In this document: in pieces, positions 8,230-15,908 of the stretch
Position numbering within the stretch: the first letter of the stretch is position 1
Layout of the letters: every line of letters begins with the position of its first letter
From: Nitrospira sp.
Lineage (GTDB): Bacteria; Nitrospirota; Nitrospiria; Nitrospirales; Nitrospiraceae
NCBI GenBank assembly: GCA_013140455.1
Contig: JABFSU010000110.1
Location: forward strand, 1-39,292
Length of the DNA stretch: 39,292 nucleotides
Direction of reading: 5' to 3'
The notes under the pieces: generated by a model
What the model was told of the DNA's origin: nothing
What the model saw: the letters and a program-made list of their open reading frames with translations, nothing else
Database searches by the model: none
Made by a program: the position numbers and the translations under genes

Positions 8230-9128
8230 CTATCCAACCAGCCGGTCTTTGAAGGTGAGTTCGGCGATGGCCGATTTATCCAGCTCGCCTTTCCCCATGT
8301 CCACCAGCCGCTGATATTGTGCCAGCGTGGCGTCAGCCACGGGAAGCGAGAGTCCTGCCGCTCGTCCCAGCGCCACAGCAATGCCGGAATCTTTTGCGGC
8401 ATGGGCCGCAGAAAAGTAGCAGTCATGGGTTCGTTGCTGCATGTCCTCTCCGTCGGTCTCCAGCACGCGCGAATTTGCGCCGGTTTGACTGAAGACCTCG
8501 CGGAGCATTGTCAGATCCAATCCGAGGGCCTGTCCTAATCCGAGCCCTTCCGCCAGCGCCGCCGTATTGCAGTTCATCACCATATTGACCAGCGCCTTCA
8601 CCTCCGCCGCCGTCCCGCTGGCCCCGATGTAGCGGACGGTTTTCCCCAGCGTTTCCAGCATGGGCTTGGCCCGTTCAAACGCCATGCGCCGTCCGGCGCA
8701 CATCAGATAGAGCGTGCCTTGCCGCGCTTGGGGGATACTGCTCGCCATACAGGCTTCGAGCGACGCGCCGCCGAGCGCGGTGACGCGCTGTTCCACCTCT
8801 CGATGGATTGCCGGAGACACTGTCGCGCAATTGATAAAGAGGCGGCCCTTCGCGTGGGCAAGAAGGCTGGTGGGGTGATCGACGGCAAAGATCTGATCCA
8901 TCGCCGCATCGTCGGTGACGACGGTGATGACGGTCTGTGAGGCCTGGGCCACGGCCGCCGGGTCCGCCGCGGCCGACAGCCGAGTTCTTTCGCCAAGGCA
9001 GCGGCGACAGTGGTCTGCCGGTCATAGACGGCCGAGAGTGGAAAACCGAAGTCTTTCAGACGGCGCGCCATATTCGCGCCCATGCGTCCGACGCCGACGA
9101 ATCCGATGGTCTCATGTGTGCTGGACAT
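8230..9128 (-). pseudogene. 3-hydroxyisobutyrate dehydrogenase-type reductase, frameshifted
   Basis: Two frames together give a complete beta-hydroxyacid dehydrogenase. The N-terminal part, from ATG 9128, contains GFVGVGRMGANMARRL, the NAD(P)-binding GxGxMG loop. The second frame supplies TVITVVTDDAAMDQIF, then FINCATVSPAIH, EACMASSIPQARQGTLYLMCAG, and VKALVNMVMNCNTAALAEGL with the catalytic-lysine region (K-x-x-x-N), and runs to the stop at 8230. The frames join between about 8961 and 8980, in a GC-rich run (CCGCCGCGGCCG on the plus strand); one base appears missing. It is either a real inactivating deletion or a sequencing error, since the remaining sequence shows no other damage. GGGAG lies eight bases before the start. 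In the family such enzymes reduce succinic or glyoxylic semialdehydes or oxidise 3-hydroxyisobutyrate; the substrate here is unknown. Confidence 0.85.
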
Positions 9129-9176
9129 CGCGGGTGCTCCCTGCACGGGCACGGGAATCTCGCGTGCCCGGTATCA

Positions 9177-10475
9177 CTAGAGTGGTTGTGGGGGTTCCGG
9201 TTGTGGCGTGAGGCGGGTCCAGCGAAGGCTGGTTTTCCCGTCGCTGGTCGTGAAACCGCTTTCCTGCGTGGCGACGATGCCCAAACTCCGCTGCCGCTTC
9301 TGTGTCGGTTGTAACTGCACGAGGTTGTCCTTCGTCACCACGGTACCGCGGGTTTGATCCACGATGAAGAGATCCGTGGCCGCAGACGCTTTAATGGTCC
9401 AGACAAAGGTGGCCGGCCCGCCGGCATAGGTGCCCGTGCTTTCCCAGATTCCCACCAAGGCGCGATCCACGCTCTTGAGTTGAAACACCGGCACGCTCGT
9501 GGTGTTGTTCCGCAGGCTCCAGAGCTCTGGAGGAATTTTGCTGGGGGGCTGATCGCCGTCCAGCTTCGTCCAGGTGCTGTGGAGACTGCCGGTGGTCACA
9601 AACGAATCGGGTTGCCTCGTGACGTAGGTGCCTTTCCACGATTGGCCCTTGAACGTATTCGCGCGGTCGAGCGACCAGCGGCCGGACTCGGCATCCAGCA
9701 CTCCGTCGAACTGCGTCAGGGCCGAGAGCGCCCAGGATTGATTCTGCTCAATCACCAACAGGTAATTATGCTTCGTCGTGCCCTGGAGGGCGTGCGCCTG
9801 CCAGGTGCCCACCAGTGAGCCGGTGTCGATCGTCGAGGATTTGGTGGGGCCGGTCGAGTCTGTCGCGCCCACATGTCTGGTCTGTGTGACCGTCACCGGC
9901 GAGGTGTGCAGAAGCGATGGGGCTCCGGTCTGTCGATCGGCCGGGTCCGCATCCATCGAGGTCACGGGAGGCGCAGGTGGAATCCCGGAGGCCACGACGG
10001 TAGCCCCATACCGTTCTGCAGCGCTCCTGCCGATGGCCATGACCGAGGCCTGGAGATTGCTCGCATGAATGGACGAAACCATGATGGTGACGAGATTCTC
10101 GCCGCGCAAGAAAGTCAGTCGTGACAAGGAGGGTGGGGAGTCAATCCGAATGGCCCCGTCTCCCAGGCCGGCCACGAGCACGCTGTCGCGTCTGAGCCGG
10201 TCCTTGTTGAATCCGGCGCGCCGATCCTTGCCGGGGGATTCGTCCACTTGCACGGTCACGGCATTGGCACTGTCGCGGGTGGATTTGAAGACGCAGGTGG
10301 TCGCATCGGTCCGCTGGCCTTCCCGGGCCGGTTCGCCCAGAGCGCGTTCGGCCTCTGCCGACGTGAGCAAGGAGCAGGGATCGGTGTCCGAGGCAAACGG
10401 GGAGATACCGTTCCCGCAGGAGATGAGGGTCAGACTAGAGAGGCACAGACTGCTGAACGAGAACCAGCGAGACAT
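9177..10475 (-). CDS. Putative lipoprotein, function unknown
   Basis: The 432-residue product has an N-terminal lipoprotein signal (MSRWFSFSSLCLSSLTLISC) with lipobox LISC and lipidated C20. The next 180 residues look like a domain found in secreted actinobacterial and other proteins (DPCSLLTSAEAERALGE, then TTCVFKST). A Thr/Pro-rich linker follows, and two beta-rich repeats start with LVGTWQAHALQG and LVGIWESTGTYAG, each containing a W-rich sheet motif, so the C-terminal half is probably two copies of a lipocalin-like or similar beta module. I place the start at 10475 because the open frame upstream of it has no lipobox and lacks protein-like composition. It lies downstream of msrB on the same strand, 145 bases apart, separated by a hairpin. 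Confidence 0.72.
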   Translation of the reverse strand: MSRWFSFSSLCLSSLTLISCGNGISPFASDTDPCSLLTSAEAERALGEPAREGQRTDATTCVFKSTRDSANAVTVQVDESPGKDRRAGFNKDRLRRDSVLVAGLGDGAIRIDSPPSLSRLTFLRGENLVTIMVSSIHASNLQASVMAIGRSAAERYGATVVASGIPPAPPVTSMDADPADRQTGAPSLLHTSPVTVTQTRHVGATDSTGPTKSSTIDTGSLVGTWQAHALQGTTKHNYLLVIEQNQSWALSALTQFDGVLDAESGRWSLDRANTFKGQSWKGTYVTRQPDSFVTTGSLHSTWTKLDGDQPPSKIPPELWSLRNNTTSVPVFQLKSVDRALVGIWESTGTYAGGPATFVWTIKASAATDLFIVDQTRGTVVTKDNLVQLQPTQKRQRSLGIVATQESGFTTSDGKTSLRWTRLTPQPEPPQPL

Positions 10476-10533
10476 ACAGACACAGGCTCCAGATAGATGT
10501 GGAAGAGATTGTACATGGATCGTGGGGCAGGTG

Positions 10534-10562
10534 CTACCCGCTCCATTGGGGGGAGCGGGTAG
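10534..10562 (-). terminator. Strong hairpin between msrB and lipoprotein gene
   Basis: CTACCCGCTCC and GGAGCGGGTAG form a perfect 11-bp stem over a 7-base loop. It lies 58 bases beyond the end of msrB and 58 bases before the lipoprotein start. No T-run follows on either strand, so it may be an attenuating or mRNA-stabilising hairpin rather than a full intrinsic terminator. Confidence 0.4.
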
Positions 10563-10620
10563 TGATTGAGAGGAACAACCTAGGGAGGTCCACGTCAATG
10601 ACGAACAATGAGGTCGACGA

Positions 10621-11040
10621 TCAGCCCGCAACAAATTTCAGCGAGACGCCGTTGATGCAGTAGCGCAGGCCGGTCGGCTTCGGGCCGTCATCGAAGATAT
10701 GCCCCTGGTGGCCGCCGCAGCGGGCGCAGTGCACTTCCGTGCGGGTCATGAAAAATTTCGAATCGGTGCGCGTCTCCACCACCTTGGGATCGATCGGCTG
10801 CCAGAAGCTGGGCCAGCCGGTTCCGCTGTCGAATTTGTGGTCCGAGGAATAGGCGGGAAGATCGCAACCCGCACAGGTGTAGGTTCCGGAGGCGTGATTC
10901 TCATGCAGCGGACTCGTAAACGCCCGCTCCGTGTCTTCATGGCGCAAGACCTGATAGGCCGCAGGCGACAGCAGTTTCTTCCACTCGTCGTCGGCTTTCG
11001 TCACTTTGACAATGGCGGGGATCTCAATCTTGGGAGGCAT
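10621..11040 (-). CDS. msrB: Peptide methionine-R-sulfoxide reductase MsrB
   Basis: The 139-residue enzyme reduces the R-epimer of methionine sulfoxide in proteins, using thioredoxin. It shows the family's order of motifs: LSPAAYQVLRHEDTERAFTSPL, two zinc-binding CxxC pairs (C56/C59 in CAGC and C105/C108 in CARC), SGTGWPSFW (72-80), HLGH-equivalent GGHQGHIFDDGPKP, and the catalytic cysteine C128 in RYCINGVSLKF. There is no signal peptide, so it is cytosolic. GGAG lies seven bases before the ATG. Repeat copy A lies in its upstream region. Confidence 0.96.
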   Translation of the reverse strand: MPPKIEIPAIVKVTKADDEWKKLLSPAAYQVLRHEDTERAFTSPLHENHASGTYTCAGCDLPAYSSDHKFDSGTGWPSFWQPIDPKVVETRTDSKFFMTRTEVHCARCGGHQGHIFDDGPKPTGLRYCINGVSLKFVAG

Positions 11041-11144
11041 AGGACATCTCCTTTATGGCGTCAGAGAGGGAATGTGCATGGTAGTCGGATAGCGGAGGTA
11101 ATCCTTACATAAGGCGGGAGGGAAGGGCAAGAAGAGTGGATGGA

Positions 11145-11348
11145 GGGGCTGGGGCTTAACTGCTCTCGCACCTCCCGGAGCGACCCATTCGGGCTCCGCT
11201 AAGCGGAAGCCTTCGAAAATTCCCTCGCGGACTCGGTCAGTTTCCGCTTTCCTTCTTAGCGGACCCTCGATGGGTCCCCGCTCCTCCGGCAATGTTCGCG
11301 TTGAGCCCCAGCCCCTTAGGGGGGAATGGGGAAGATAGTGCAAGTCAC
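11145..11348. repeat. Dispersed 171-bp inverted-repeat element, copy A
   Basis: The core runs from GGGGCTGGGGCTTAAC (11145-11160) to its near-perfect inverse GTTGAGCCCCAGCCCC (11300-11315), so the ends can pair over 16 positions with one G-T wobble. About 33 more bases, to GTGCAAGTCAC, are also shared with copy B at 14952-15154. An internal hairpin TCCGC-TAA-GCGGA lies at 11195-11207. No protein-like frame spans it. The rest of the gap between msrB and the toxin gene (11041-11144) shows nothing recognisable. It may be a MITE-like mobile element or a structured RNA. Confidence 0.8.
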
Positions 11349-11424
11349 AAGGGTGCGCACCAGTCTACAGAGCAGTAGCGCAATGACGCCAGTTAGGGTG
11401 AAAGCGGTTGATCGTTTGATGTGA

Positions 11425-11477
11425 GTCTTGAGTGCTGACATCAAGACATCTTGCAGAGGCCTACGCCATTGGCGTAG
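11425..11477 (+). promoter_or_regulatory. Paired inverted repeats before the HigBA-like operon (candidate operators)
   Basis: GTCTTGA (11425-11431) pairs with TCAAGAC (11441-11447) over 9 bases. CTACGCC (11461-11467) pairs with GGCGTAG (11471-11477) over 3 bases. The second repeat is nested in a wider palindrome, GGCCTA to TAGGCC, and stops only eight bases before the toxin start. Antitoxins of this class bind such palindromes to repress their own operon, so these are likely operator sites for the HTH protein at 11800-12111. Confidence 0.5.
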
Positions 11478-11485
11478 CATAGGCC

Positions 11486-11803
11486 ATGCGGTTCGTCGAG
11501 ACTCCGGTATTTACCGCCGCGCTCCGTCGCCATCTTGACGATGAGATGTATCGCGCGCTCCAATTGGCAATGTTGCTTCGGCCTGCACAAGGCCCCCTTA
11601 TTCAGGGTGGCGCGGGATTGAGAAAGCTTCGTTGGGCCGCACCGGGTCGGGGTAAACGCGGGGGAATTCGTCTCATCTATTATTGGGTGCAGACAAGCCA
11701 GACATTTTATATGTTGTATCTTTATGCAAAGAACGAGCAGGGCGATTTGACGGCCACACAGATTAAGGTGCTGGCTAAACTTGTTCGGGAGGAATTCACA
11801 TGA
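11486..11803 (+). CDS. RelE/HigB-type toxin of a type II toxin-antitoxin pair
   Basis: The 105-residue protein resembles the RelE-like, HigB-type toxins whose genes precede the antitoxin gene. It has a basic N-terminal half ending in APGRGKRGGIRLIYYW, the usual strand pair with conserved Arg, then FYMLYLYAKNEQGDLTATQIKVLAKLV. The segment LYAKNEQ-DLT is diagnostic for this subfamily. Such toxins usually cleave mRNA on the ribosome. The stop overlaps the antitoxin start (ATGA). The gene is in toxin-first order as in higBA. There is no clear ribosome site because the palindromic operator occupies that place. Confidence 0.82.
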   Translation: MRFVETPVFTAALRRHLDDEMYRALQLAMLLRPAQGPLIQGGAGLRKLRWAAPGRGKRGGIRLIYYWVQTSQTFYMLYLYAKNEQGDLTATQIKVLAKLVREEFT

Positions 11804-12111
11804 AGGACACGGCATTTCAAGAACTGCTGACGAGCATCCGAGAGGCGGGGAACATACGGCGAGGGACCATGAAGCCTGCTCGGGTGACCACCTTTCGACC
11901 GACTGATGTAAAAAGCGTTCGAGAAAAGCTCAAGGCGTCACAAGCCGAGTTTGCCTTGATGATCGGGGTGAGCGTAGCAACCCTGCGCAACTGGGAGCAG
12001 GGAAGGCGCACTCCTGATGGTCCGGCACTCGCACTCCTGCGCGTCGCGGCTCAGAACCCTCGGGCGGTAGCTGAAGCCTTGCATCGAGAGCCGCGTAAAG
12101 GCGCAGCCTAG
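11800..12111 (+). CDS. HTH antitoxin (HigA/NadS-like)
   Basis: The 103-residue protein has a C-terminal XRE-type helix-turn-helix (SQAEFALMIGVSVATLRNWEQGRRTPDGPALALLRV, about residues 49-84) preceded by a short region (KPARVTTFRPTDVKSVREKL) typical of NadS/HigA-like antitoxins. It would neutralise the toxin at 11486-11803 and repress the operon through the upstream palindromes. It overlaps the toxin by four bases. The C-terminus is basic. Confidence 0.85.
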   Translation: MKDTAFQELLTSIREAGNIRRGTMKPARVTTFRPTDVKSVREKLKASQAEFALMIGVSVATLRNWEQGRRTPDGPALALLRVAAQNPRAVAEALHREPRKGAA

Positions 12112-12216
12112 ACCTATCTGGTCTACGTCGCTCCTTTCGTTTTGTGAACGACGCTTCACGAATGACGATGGAGAGACTGTCATACGCCTCGAATTGGATG
12201 TAGGCGTGAAGGGCAG

Positions 12217-12651
12217 CTAAGACGGTTGCCGTGCCAGGAGGTTAAGCGTCAATGTGTCAGGCTTGCCGTCGAAGTATTTGAGCAGGGCGGCTTTGAAGAG
12301 GGTGTCGTCGGTGGCCGCGGTTGAAAATAAGGTCAGGCAGAATCGGAATTTCAGATCGTCCGGAGAGGAGAAGATCTCTTCAGCACTGCGTCCTTCCACG
12401 TTGAGAACAAGCTGCGTACATGCTCTGAGCCTGGGACCTAAGACCTGGTGTTGCAGATAGGCTTTGCCCTCGACGAGAGAGGCAATGGCAAACTTCTGTG
12501 CCATTCCACTGTGACCAAGACCGGCGATCTGCGGAAAGATAAACCAGATCCAGTGGCTGGACTTTCTCCCGGCTCGCAGTTCAGCAAGGACAGTGTCATA
12601 AACGTGCTCTTGCGCATCGAGAAAGCGTTGGAGGTTGTATCTGTCAGCCAT
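12217..12651 (-). CDS. DUF1810 protein, paralogue 1
   Basis: The 144-residue protein is a complete DUF1810 domain: YNLQRFLDAQEHVYDTVLAELRAG, the signature SSHWIWFIFPQIAGLG, AYLQHQVLGPRLR, and LKFRFCLTLFSTAA. The family has no established reaction. I start at ATG 12651, which aligns with the second copy at 15200-15628; a GTG four codons upstream is also open. The two copies are about 80 percent identical by eye. It lies downstream of the slipin gene on the same strand. Confidence 0.86.
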   Translation of the reverse strand: MADRYNLQRFLDAQEHVYDTVLAELRAGRKSSHWIWFIFPQIAGLGHSGMAQKFAIASLVEGKAYLQHQVLGPRLRACTQLVLNVEGRSAEEIFSSPDDLKFRFCLTLFSTAATDDTLFKAALLKYFDGKPDTLTLNLLARQPS

Positions 12652-12739
12652 GGACTGGCTCACTGGGGTGCCGATTCATCTGACAAGTATCGGAAGTCTG
12701 CCAGAAATTTGCAGATGAAGAGCTTTTCCGACACACGAG

Positions 12740-13513
12740 CTACGGCTCTGGTTTCTTCTCAAAACCCTTGAGGAACGGAGCGATGGTGTCGATGGGGATC
12801 GGGAAGATGGTCGTCGAGTTTTTCTCCGCCGCGATTTCCACGAGCGTTTGCAAATACCGGAGTTGCAATGCAGCCGGGTTGCGGCTAATCACATCGGCGG
12901 CATCGGCCAGGCGGCGCGACGCTTCGAATTCGCCTTCGGCGTGGATGACTTTCGCGCGCCGTTCGCGTTCCGCTTCCGCCTGGCGCGCGATAGCCCGCTG
13001 CATCTCCTGCGGCAGGTCCACATTCTTGACCTCCACGGCGGAGACTTTGATGCCCCAGGGCTCTGTCTGCTGGTCGATAATCCGCTGGAGATCGGCGTTG
13101 ATCTGCTCCCGCTTCGACAGCAAGTCGTCGAGCTGGCTTTGCCCCAGCACGCTACGGAGCGTCGTTTGCGACATCATGGACGTGGCGTAGAGATAATCTT
13201 CGACTTGAATGATGGCGCGCTCCTGGTCCACGACCCGGAAGTAAATGACGGCGTTCACCTTGACACTGACGTTGTCTCTGGTGATCACGTCCTGGGGAGG
13301 CACGTCCATCGTCACCGTGCGCAAACTGACCCGCACCAGTTTGTCGATAAACGGAAGGATGATGACCACCCCGGGGCCGTTGCCTCCGACAAGTCCGCGC
13401 GCCAGCCGTCCCCATCGAAAGATGACGCCGCGTTCGTACTCCCGCAGGACGTTGAAGCCCATCAGAATCAGGATGACGAGCAAGATGGCCAGCGCGAATG
13501 GACTGAACATCAT
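12740..13513 (-). CDS. Slipin (SPFH/stomatin-like) membrane protein
   Basis: The 257-residue protein has one N-terminal membrane helix (about 5-22) followed by an SPFH/band-7 domain: [66 protein letters not shown], and the coiled region [25 protein letters not shown]. It ends with [15 protein letters not shown]. It is the prokaryotic stomatin/podocin homologue class. Its gene follows nfeD with one base between them, the canonical STOPP-NfeD arrangement in which the NfeD protease cleaves the slipin. It probably scaffolds membrane microdomains. Confidence 0.93.
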   Translation of the reverse strand: MMFSPFALAILLVILILMGFNVLREYERGVIFRWGRLARGLVGGNGPGVVIILPFIDKLVRVSLRTVTMDVPPQDVITRDNVSVKVNAVIYFRVVDQERAIIQVEDYLYATSMMSQTTLRSVLGQSQLDDLLSKREQINADLQRIIDQQTEPWGIKVSAVEVKNVDLPQEMQRAIARQAEAERERRAKVIHAEGEFEASRRLADAADVISRNPAALQLRYLQTLVEIAAEKNSTTIFPIPIDTIAPFLKGFEKKPEP

Positions 13514-13514
13514 G

Positions 13515-14855
13515 TCAGGCCTCTTTCTGTTGAGAATAGGGTTTTACGTGCAACCGTAAGCCTTCCACGCCGGTGACTTCCGCTTCGTCTCCTGGCTGGA
13601 GCGGACGTTCGCTGACGGCTTCCCAGAGTTCCCCGTGGACCGCGAACTGGCCGTGCGGTGTCAGCGCCGTTTTGGCAATTCCCACCAGGCCGATCATTTC
13701 CTCACGGCCGGTCATCGGTCGTTGGCGCATCGCACGGATGCCCATCCCGACCATGAAGAGGGAGAACAACGCGGTGAGTGTGACCACCGGCAGGATGACG
13801 GACCAGGAAATCTGAAGAAACTCTACGTCGGTTTTGATCAGCATGACAGAGCCGAGGAGCATCGAGACGGCTCCGCCGATGCCCAGCAAGCCGTAACTGG
13901 TGATGCTGGCTTCCAGGATGAAGAACACAATCCCGAGCAGAAAGAGCAGGACGCCCGCATAGTTGATCGGCAGCGACTGGAAGGAGTAAAAGGCCAGGAT
14001 CAAGCTGATCGCACCGACGACTCCCGGCAGGATCGCACCGGGATTATACAATTCCGCAATGAGACCGATCGTGCCGATCGTCATGAGTAGATAGGCGATA
14101 TTGGGATCGCTGAGCGTCTTGAGGAATTCCAGACGGAGTCCCATCGGGAAGTCCCGGACCGCTGCAGTTGCCGTATGCAGCACCGTCGGGCCGTTCGGCA
14201 GAGCGATTGATCGGCCGTCCAGGTGCTTCAAGAGCGCCGGAATATTCTCCGCAACCAGATCGACGACTTTCAGCTTCAGGGCTTCTCCTTCCGTGACGGA
14301 CACGCTCTTTCGGACGGCATCCTCAGCCCAGGCGACGTTCCGTCCCCGCTGTTCGGCGATCGATTTGAGGTAGGCGACCGAGTCATTTTCCATCTTCTCC
14401 TTCATCGTCTTATCCATCTCGCCGCCGCCCATGGCGACGGGATGGGCCGCGCCGATATTCGTGCCGGGAGCCATCGCCGCGATGTGCGCGGCCATGGTGA
14501 TGAAGACTCCGGCCGAGGCGGCGCGTCCGCTCGACGGAGAGACATAGACAATGACCGGGAGCGCGGAGCCGGTGATGTCCTGAATAATGAGCCGCATCGA
14601 CGAATCGAGTCCGCCGGGCGTATTGAGGCGGATGATCAAAGCCTGAGCTCCGCTCTCCTGCGCGGAGAGAAGCGCATCGTGCAGGTACTCGGCTGAGACA
14701 GGATTGATGACTCCGTCGTATGTGGCGAGTGTCACGAAGGACTCGGCTTGCACAGCAAGCGGGGCGGTCAGTAAGGGGGGTAGCATCGCGCCAATCGCGA
14801 TGATTAGGGGCAGGAACCAAAGACGGGGAGTGGGACGGCTGCTCGGAAAATCCAT
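13515..14855 (-). CDS. nfeD: NfeD membrane-bound serine protease
   Basis: The 446-residue protein is a full-length NfeD1b. A signal sequence or first helix covers about residues 12-37. A ClpP-like serine protease domain follows, with [13 protein letters not shown], catalytic S114 in RAASAGVFI and likely general base K164 in [11 protein letters not shown], and [10 protein letters not shown]. Four to five membrane helices occupy about 245-365, and a C-terminal OB-fold domain spans about 380-446. In archaeal homologues such a Ser-Lys dyad protease cleaves the C-terminus of the partner stomatin. The slipin gene lies immediately downstream, separated by one base. Repeat copy B lies upstream, in the promoter region. 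Confidence 0.94.
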   Translation of the reverse strand: MDFPSSRPTPRLWFLPLIIAIGAMLPPLLTAPLAVQAESFVTLATYDGVINPVSAEYLHDALLSAQESGAQALIIRLNTPGGLDSSMRLIIQDITGSALPVIVYVSPSSGRAASAGVFITMAAHIAAMAPGTNIGAAHPVAMGGGEMDKTMKEKMENDSVAYLKSIAEQRGRNVAWAEDAVRKSVSVTEGEALKLKVVDLVAENIPALLKHLDGRSIALPNGPTVLHTATAAVRDFPMGLRLEFLKTLSDPNIAYLLMTIGTIGLIAELYNPGAILPGVVGAISLILAFYSFQSLPINYAGVLLFLLGIVFFILEASITSYGLLGIGGAVSMLLGSVMLIKTDVEFLQISWSVILPVVTLTALFSLFMVGMGIRAMRQRPMTGREEMIGLVGIAKTALTPHGQFAVHGELWEAVSERPLQPGDEAEVTGVEGLRLHVKPYSQQKEA

Positions 14856-14951
14856 CGAGGTGTCCCTCCGACAGACCCGGATCAGAGTGAACCGTCACGA
14901 GCTGTTTTGAGCATACGAGCAGCCGGAAGTACTGTCAAGGAAGAGGGAGGC

Positions 14952-15154
14952 GGGGCTGGGGCTCAACAGCTATCGCACCTCCCGGAGCGCTCCATTCGGG
15001 CGCTGCTAAGCAGCAGCCTTCGGAAATTCCCTGGCGGACTCGGTCAGTTTCCGCTTTCCTTCTTAGCCGAGCTTCGATGGGTCCCCGCTCCTCCGGTGAC
15101 GTTCGCATTAAGTCCCAGCCCCTTAGGGGGGAGGGTTAAGATCGTGCAAGTCAC
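14952..15154. repeat. Dispersed 171-bp inverted-repeat element, copy B
   Basis: The core (14952-15122) has exactly the length of copy A and about 85 percent identity by eye. Its ends are GGGGCTGGGGCTCAAC and ATTAAGTCCCAGCCCC. The internal hairpin reads GCTGC-TAA-GCAGC (15002-15014); relative to copy A two base pairs changed on both sides (T-A to G-C and C-G to T-A). Such paired changes point to selection on an RNA or DNA fold. The shared sequence continues to GTGCAAGTCAC at 15154. It fills the gap between nfeD and the second DUF1810 gene; the remaining bases show nothing else. Confidence 0.8.
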
Positions 15155-15199
15155 GGGTGGAGTAATCGTTTTCGCCGCACTTGGGAAAGGTGGAGAAGA

Positions 15200-15628
15200 C
15201 TATTGATGTGCCAGGAGGTCGAGGGTCAGTTGGTCCAGCTTGCCGTCGAAGTACTTGAGAAGGGCGGATTTGAAGATGGTATTGTCGGTGGTCGCGGTCA
15301 TAAACAAGGTCATGCATGAGCGGAATTTGAGATAGTCGGGATAGCCGAAGATCTCCTCAGCGCTGCGCCCATCCACGTTGAGAACAAGCTGCGTACATTC
15401 TCGGAGTCTGGGACCTAAGACGGGGTGTTGGAGATAGGCCTTGGCCTCATCGAGAGAGCCAATGGCGAACTTCTGCGCTGTGCCACTGCGACCAAGACCG
15501 GCGATCTGAGGAAAGATAAACCAGATCCAGTGACTGGACTTTCTCCCGGCTCGCAGCTCATCAAGGACTGTGTGATAGACGCCCTCTTGCGCGTCGAGAA
15601 AGCGGTGGAGATTGTATTCGTCGACCAT
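15200..15628 (-). CDS. DUF1810 protein, paralogue 2
   Basis: The 142-residue product matches DUF1810 over its whole length (SSHWIWFIFPQIAGLGRSG, AYLQHPVLGPRLRECTQLVL). It is closely similar to the copy at 12217-12651, with about 27 differences over some 141 aligned residues by my count, so the pair looks like a fairly recent local duplication. The two lie 2.5 kb apart in the same direction, with slipin-nfeD between them. The function is unknown. Confidence 0.86.
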   Translation of the reverse strand: MVDEYNLHRFLDAQEGVYHTVLDELRAGRKSSHWIWFIFPQIAGLGRSGTAQKFAIGSLDEAKAYLQHPVLGPRLRECTQLVLNVDGRSAEEIFGYPDYLKFRSCMTLFMTATTDNTIFKSALLKYFDGKLDQLTLDLLAHQ

Positions 15629-15708
15629 GCGCTGTGCCGAAGACGAAATGTGGTCTCAGTCTTCGCCGCCTTATTTATAACTCAGAATGTGCCCGTTCTT
15701 CTGCCCCC

Positions 15709-15789
15709 ACCGCCTGTATGCGCAAGATCCTCAATGCGATGCTGAAACATCGGACTCCCTGGCGTGAGGTGGAGGCAGCCCATGTCTAA
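15709..15789 (+). pseudogene. C-terminal remnant of an IS110-family transposase
   Basis: A 26-codon frame, TACMRKILNAMLKHRTPW and then eight residues to TAA, matches the C-terminus of IS110-type transposases (usually TACMRKLL-x-ILNAMLK-x-x-TPW). Relative to the family, two residues between MRK and LNAML are missing. No transposase domain, start codon or terminal repeats are visible next to it, so this is a decayed scrap. It lies in the 280-base gap between the second DUF1810 gene and the HExxH gene. Confidence 0.6.
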
Positions 15790-15908
15790 ATCGCAAGGCA
15801 GTTGCTGACACCTTTAGCTCCTACAGAAGATCATTGGCGAATGCAAAGAGTGCTGGCGTGTCTATTGTAAGCGGGGCGCGGGGGTTGTGGTAAGGGGTGG
15901 TAAAACCG

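Noticed and set aside
11053-11343. Minus-strand open frame over repeat copy A
   Set aside because: The corresponding frame is not kept in copy B, and the composition is not protein-like, so the repeat is not a gene.
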